Shown here: piece after piece, positions 59,065 through 64,000 of the stretch | Position numbering within the stretch: position 1 is the first letter of the stretch | How the letters are laid out: every line of letters begins with the position of its first letter | Assembly: GCA_944472155.2 (NCBI GenBank) | Contig: OX235271.1 | Location: 102,127,256-102,191,255 of the forward strand | DNA: 64,000 nucleotides | Direction: 5' to 3' | Source of the DNA: Trichobilharzia szidati | Taxonomy: Eukaryota > Platyhelminthes > Trematoda > Strigeidida > Schistosomatidae | Made by a program: the position numbers and the translations under genes | The notes under the pieces: generated by a model | The model's database searches: none | What the model was told of the DNA's origin: nothing | The model's input: the letters and a program-made list of their open reading frames with translations, nothing else

Positions 59065-59225
59065 GTAGTCTAGTGGATAATGCTTTGGCGTTTGAAACTA
59101 TGGGTACCGGGTTCGAGTCCCAGTGGGAGAGCCATTACTCACTGAATGGGTGGTGCAGGTACATCCAGATGACGAGCCCCGATTGTGGGACAATGTGCAT
59201 CCAGCAGTTCACTGCTAGTCACCGT
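59065..59225 (+). mobile_element. Sm-alpha-like SINE
   Basis: A head with A box tagtctagtggataatgc and B box GGGTTCGAGTCCC (59110-59122), then a hammerhead-derived segment 59156-59200 with core ATGACGA and CAAT in place of GAAA, and the 3' end ctgctagtcaccgtccacca. It lies about 100 bases past the LIM1 exon donor and is predicted catalytically dead. Confidence 0.82.
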
Positions 59226-59469
59226 CCACCAATAGGTTTTTTTTGTAGTTTTTCTCTCTTCAAAATAATGGTAATGATAATAATGCTTTCATTTGTGTTA
59301 CTACTTAGCACTTGAAATGAGTAGTTCAATGAATTTTTGTGTAAATATTATTCAATCATTATTATGTTTGTCTTCTAATAGAATTATGTAAAGAGATGAG
59401 TGTCAGAGTTTCTACCCATTTTATTAGGAATTTTGTGAAGTTTCTTATTATGCTAATTTCAGTAAATAC

Positions 59470-59640
59470 GAATTCAGGTTAGATCACGAACTAACATCAA
59501 AAACCAGGGAGTATTGGAGAGTCGTCCTGTCCTACTCTGAGACTCTTCAGCATTATGCACCCACTCAGGACCCTCGGGTTGCAAGATAAGTCTGTTGAGC
59601 ATTCAGTAAATGAGACGGAATTAGTCGCTAATGAAGAAGA
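59470..59640 (-). mobile_element. T-SINE, truncated
   Basis: Minus-oriented. On its sense strand the hammerhead keeps CTGAAGA and stem II GTC...GGAC but has an insertion before the GAAA position. Confidence 0.65.
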
Positions 59641-59879
59641 ATAGATTACGAACTCCATATGCATACTTATACTTCCATAGACAGAATAATAAGAGTACTG
59701 GAATAAAAATTTATAACTAATTAAGAAATTGATTGTTGGATGAGTATTATGTGTCTAGGATCTGTATCAGACAAAATTTCTTAATCCACTAATTAAGATC
59801 ATAGGTGACAGTATACAGTGAGTGCTGCTGTCAACTTATTAATAAAATTCAGCATAAATATAAATTTAAATTAAATTTT

Positions 59880-60057
59880 ATTATAGCTTGATTCCACACA
59901 GTATTTTTGGTACAAGTATGAAATTTTCAGCATGTGATGTCGGTAGCCCAAATTTAGCAGGCCGACCATTGATATCAGGTGTGCGTTGGCCGGGGATCGA
60001 ACCCCGTCCCATGTGCATGGTCGGCGAGCGTCCTAACCGCTGTGCGACCGACGCACA
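59880..60057 (-). mobile_element. G'-SINE
   Basis: A minus-oriented, well preserved copy: tail tagcttgattccacacagta, then head with ggggatcgaaccccgtccca and cgctgtgcgaccgacgcac. Confidence 0.87.
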
Positions 60058-61009
60058 GTGATATGCAGAACAGAAAACACTAGGTCACCATCAAATCCTA
60101 AAGATACCAGTTCCTCAAGTAATCGATTTTATTCAACACAACTGTTTTCATTATTCCCTGAATCATACCAAACTTGTCTAGTGATTTGTATAGTTGTTCT
60201 CTGAACGGCTAATTAAATTTGGCGTATAATTAAAATCCACAGGTTTTGTAGAAAATTGAACAATATTTAATGACCTTCAATCTCAAGTTCACTATTATTA
60301 ATAGTGTTACATTTACTAAAAAATAAAGATAAATTAATAAATGCAGACTAAAAGTGCTACACGTAATGAGGCATGATACAAATTACTGATTAGAAAACCC
60401 ATTTGTAGTAAGACAATTAGTCACCCGTGTTCCAGGCACAGGGTCAACAAATACCAAGCTTTTGGACTCAGAAAATAACACACGCCCATTTACACACTGT
60501 GATAATGAACGGTTAGTTACATAATAAGCATTCGCAGGACAAATGGGTGAACCAATGGAAACTGAAACTTTGTTAACTGTAGGATCTTCTCATAACTTAT
60601 CTGGCAAAACATTATAGCTGTGACACGAGACTGACAGTTCAACTTCTGTTGCAATTTATTTATATTTATTTCAAAGTAAGTCGTTATAATCTTCAACAGA
60701 CTGACATTAATTTGTAAGAGTTAAGGCCATCTCGAATGCTTTTAACATGGAAAATGTTTGTTTGATAAAATGATGTAAAGAAGCAATATGAAATCCCCAG
60801 TCAGGGGTCACTCGAACTTTGAGTAAATTTTCTACTGATTTATTTGAATCCTCAGTTGTGAAAACTTCAATTTTGACGTTAATTCCATTTTTAAGGTATT
60901 TGACACTTGTTAACTTTGAAATCTAGTATGCGTGGCTAATTTTGCTTTAAAATCATTAGGCGGATTTATCCGCACTAATGCTCATTAGAGTCATCTATCG
61001 TTTTAAGAA

Positions 61010-61170
61010 ATGTATCTGGTAGGTGCATACTGCTAAATAACCTTGAACTAGGACGAAATAGCCATCAAGTTCTCTCTGGTTTTCAGTGATCCTTTAACTG
61101 ATTTCGGTATACGACAATATCTACCTTGAAACAAATTGAATCCCTACAGCCCAACACTTGAAAATATTCA
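61010..61170 (+). mobile_element. T-SINE, 3' half
   Basis: Starts inside the head (ggtaggtgcatactgctaaa), has GGACGAAATAGCCATC and a good tail ending cagcccaacacttgaaaat. Confidence 0.7.
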
Positions 61171-61959
61171 AAAGGCTAAGGAATTGTGATACTGGTCACC
61201 AAAATAAATAACACTGTTTTATTGTTGACTTATTTTTTAGCATCATTAATGCACTGATGTTTTTTGAAATTTCGATAAATGATTTAAAGTTCACTACTAA
61301 TCATTGTGGTATTTCAGTGCGACTCAAATTCAGCGCCGATTTCTTCAAACGCTAAAGAGTTACTGGCTCAGTTACTGAGCCAGCATAATTATCTCATTAT
61401 TTAATCAACTAATACTGATGTACTGGTCTAATAAAGCCCATAATCAATGAGTCACAACTTCACTTATTGACACCATGTCTGATAACAAAAACACTTATTA
61501 TCAATACGAATGCTGTTTTGGGGACGGTCTGCATCGTTGACAGATGTAGCTTAATAAACTGCAGAAGCATTAACAATGTTGAATAAGGACACAATATAGA
61601 GTCACTCGTAGGAGATTCAAGTGTTACAAGCACCTTACAGCTGTTTGTATTCCTTGGCCTTAATCATATAAAGATACAATAAAACATACAAAACAATCTA
61701 GTGTCATTAGTGGAGGATATATACCTCTATCTAACCATGAAATGAGTTGTCCCGCTGACCATTTCCTTTCATTAGTACTTTAAAGGCTCCATGTCCGTCG
61801 TTCATTACAAATTCCAAAATATAACGCAATACTTAATCAGTATTACCTTCTTTTCGAAGAGAAATTCACCACAAATGTACTGATTCTTTATGATTTATAA
61901 AGTTTGTTGCCCAGTACTGCGCAATCATCACCCCCCCCCCGGGAGTCAAACTTAGTTCT

Positions 61960-62285
61960 CCTGTGAAGTTGTGACCACTGGGACCCAATAAGTCAAGTGT
62001 GAGGACAGATGTCTTGAGATGACATTGGCTGATAGTGGCACAGCCTAGAACTTGTGAGTCATTGGATTCTGTCCCAGTGACTGAATAGTAAACGGACTCA
62101 TCTCACGACCTAAAAGTTGTAGGTTTGATCCCCTACAGGATGATGGGTAAGTACGACTGAAGGGCAGCAAAATGGGACGAAACGGCCGTTTTCAGTGGTT
62201 CTCTAACTGATGTTACTTATTGATCTAGCTTGAAATCAATGAAATCTCTGCAAACCAACACTTGATAATACCTTTTTATGGACTG
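61960..62285 (+). mobile_element. T-SINE, diverged
   Basis: 5' part, head, and a hammerhead segment at 62140-62195. The stem III palindrome has changed to ACGGCCGT (62182-62189); the core reads CTGAAGG. The tail ends aaaccaacacttga. Confidence 0.75.
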
Positions 62286-62344
62286 AGCTAACTCATGATG
62301 AAATCCTCTATGCAATCAAACAAAATCCCTACAAAACCAATACT

Positions 62345-62720
62345 TCAAAATTAATCTGATGCTCACTAGTGACTGGCCCTATTCAGGGAGTTAACCTGGG
62401 GTTCTAGTGGGAAGTCGTGACCAGTAGGGTACAGCAGGTTGAAGATGAGGCAGTAACTCATCGAAGAAGACATTGCAAAATGATCGCGCTATGTCGTGAA
62501 TTGACAGAAGTTAGAATTCATGGGCTGGCCATTGGATCGGACCCCAGTGGCTCAATGGTCTACGAGCTCGCCTTGTAACCAGAAGGTCTTGAGTTCGAAC
62601 TCTGCTGAAGAGCCCCAAAACTAGGGCGAAACAGCTGTGCAGTACTCACAGGTTTTCCAGTGTTTCTTTAGCTGATGTCAGCTCATAATGAAATCCTCCA
62701 TGCAATTAAACTAACTGTAA
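62345..62720 (+). mobile_element. T-SINE, near full length
   Basis: From ctgatgctcactagtgactg to the tail aatgaaatcctccatgcaat. The hammerhead at 62599-62646 has core CTGAAGA, stem II GCCC/GGGC and GAAA plus ACAGCTGT, but its cleavage triplet is GUG and so not cleavable. Confidence 0.87.
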
Positions 62721-63520
62721 CAGTATTCTTAAATTCACCATACTTATAAGAGAAAGAAATGGGATGACAAGCTCTGTTGTGAACAGAGGGGCAGTAATAA
62801 CCTTTTATCTGAATGATTTTTACTATCTCAATAATCTATAATGTATTGTTTGTTTGCGAGTTAGCTCAAGTGAACCCAGTGATTACGTAATAAACGGCGA
62901 GCTTAAATCACTAATCGACTGTTATGCAATGAAAACTATTTATAATAACAATAATAATAGTAATAAATCCTAAATCATAGCAAGTTTAAAAGTCATGGAT
63001 TCATTTTTTTGAATGTTAAAGTTTTTATGAATAAAGATGTCCGAATATGTTTTCTTATGAGGTTGTATGCTTGCACTACTGTGAAAAGCACCAAAGCACT
63101 AGAGTGAATTAGGTATGTACTGCACTCCATTGGCTTTTATTGATTCTTTTAGTGTGGATGACTTTGAATTCATACATCTTTCTTCAACCATTCTTGTTTT
63201 ATGAATATAAATATTTAAGTAATGTGAGTTTATATTTCTTAATCTCTCTACAAACGCGTTACAGTTAGCACGGTTGGAAGTAATAAATTACAAAATTATA
63301 TCACCTTGCAGTATTTGCCTTCTGAGCATCTTATTTGAAAAAAAGACTTTCCATACCTCTAAAAAGACTACAGTAGCATAGGATGTTACTGACTACCAAT
63401 ACAGATCTGTAATTGATACACTTTCCAGATTTTGTCCTATCAATAAGAAAGGAATGAGTTGCACAAACATAATACATAATTAACCGTTTTGTAGATTGTG
63501 TTGAATGAATTAAAGCCGAA

Positions 63521-63782
63521 TAATAAAGTGTATCGTGCGTTGGTGGCACAGTGGTAGAGTGCTCGCCGACCACGCAGGTGGTCCGAGGTTCGATCCCCGG
63601 CCGACACACTCCTTTACCTCGCTAAACCGGTAATAAGACTGGTAAAGAGGGAAGGTTGGGCATAAGGCTAGCAACCCCATCCTGTAAAAATAATCACCAC
63701 TGCTACAGAAACTTCAAGCCTCTAGCTTGAAGCCCCATGTTCCACTGGGAACGTAAAGGAATGGAAAAAAATAAAGTGTATC
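63521..63782 (+). mobile_element. G-SINE with 13-base target-site duplication
   Basis: Complete copy: Gly-like head gtggcacagtggtagagtgc, B box GAGGTTCGATCCCC, body and RTE-like tail gaagccccatgttccactgg plus an A-rich end. Flanked by aataaagtgtatc at 63521-63533 and 63770-63782, a perfect duplication suggesting a fairly recent insertion. Confidence 0.92.
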
Positions 63783-64000
63783 AGATGTATAAACAGGCAA
63801 AAACTGTGGCAGAATGACTTTTAAGAAGAAGTCTATAAGTGAATAAAGTTTGAAAAATTCGCCTATTTTAACTATTTTATTGATTGAGTTGAAATCCTTC
63901 TATTCCTTCAAATTACTCTTCTTTTATCCTCAAAATATCATTCATTCACGGAAAATTCCTCTGAGGTTATAAAAACACAAAGTGATAATTTATTCCTAAG

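Larger units (their letters stand above)
60058..64000. other. intron of the second LIM-homeobox gene (presumed)
   Basis: After the LIM1 exon no further exon of the gene is visible to the window end. The listed SINEs, a run of ten C at 61931-61940 and AT-rich sequence fill the space. Confidence 0.5.

Noticed and set aside
61931..61940. Run of ten C in AT-rich DNA as a functional site
   Set aside because: A short homopolymer within an eroded T-SINE edge, with no other signal around it.

Overview
The window reads as an AT-rich flatworm (schistosome-type trematode) genome segment. The grounds are the repeat fauna: tRNA-headed SINEs carrying hammerhead-ribozyme motifs (including an Sm-alpha-like family), an RTE/SR2-type LINE, and Penelope-like elements (PLEs) with GIY-YIG endonuclease remnants. 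The genes also have long introns and Asn/Ser/His-rich proteins. The species cannot be fixed from sequence alone.

Protein genes: only a LIM-homeobox locus is convincing. On the + strand, exons at 16545-17863 (LIM2 plus long linker), 20633-20823 (first part of the homeodomain) and 24327-24815 (rest of the homeodomain plus acidic tail) join in compatible phases into an Lhx2/9 (apterous) type factor; its LIM1 exon lies off the left edge. An open frame shifted by +1 continues to 25305 and looks like the original C-terminus. At 58185-58960, same strand, sits the start-codon and LIM1 exon of a second LIM-homeobox gene of similar type, whose remaining exons lie off the right edge. Either the window cuts a head-to-tail pair of paralogues, or the assembly order is wrong.

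Between them, after a 498-base assembly gap (28716-29213), lies a head-to-tail array of about 1.84-kb units (29218-44257, eight full units plus a partial one). Each full unit carries one minus-strand tRNA-Ser(GCT) with a TTTT terminator. Two of the eight copies share a damaged B box. The array shows a left-to-right gradient of variants and non-adjacent sharing of others, as expected from unequal exchange.

Everything else is intron or intergenic DNA packed with old repeats. Names used here: T-SINE (head resembles tRNA-Thr, body is a hammerhead with palindromic stem III), G-SINE (Gly-like head, tail matching the RTE 3' end), G'-SINE (same head, other tail), C-SINE (tRNA-like head plus hammerhead with an intact core at 54751-54795), and Sm-alpha-like SINE. 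RTE fragments lie near 6.1, 15.3, 19.5, 46.5, 51.8 and 55.6 kb. PLE fragments lie near 1.1, 10.1, 14.9, 22.9, 27.4 and 51 kb. The theme of the window is the repeated combination of a Pol III tRNA-type head with a self-cleaving hammerhead fold in several SINE families.
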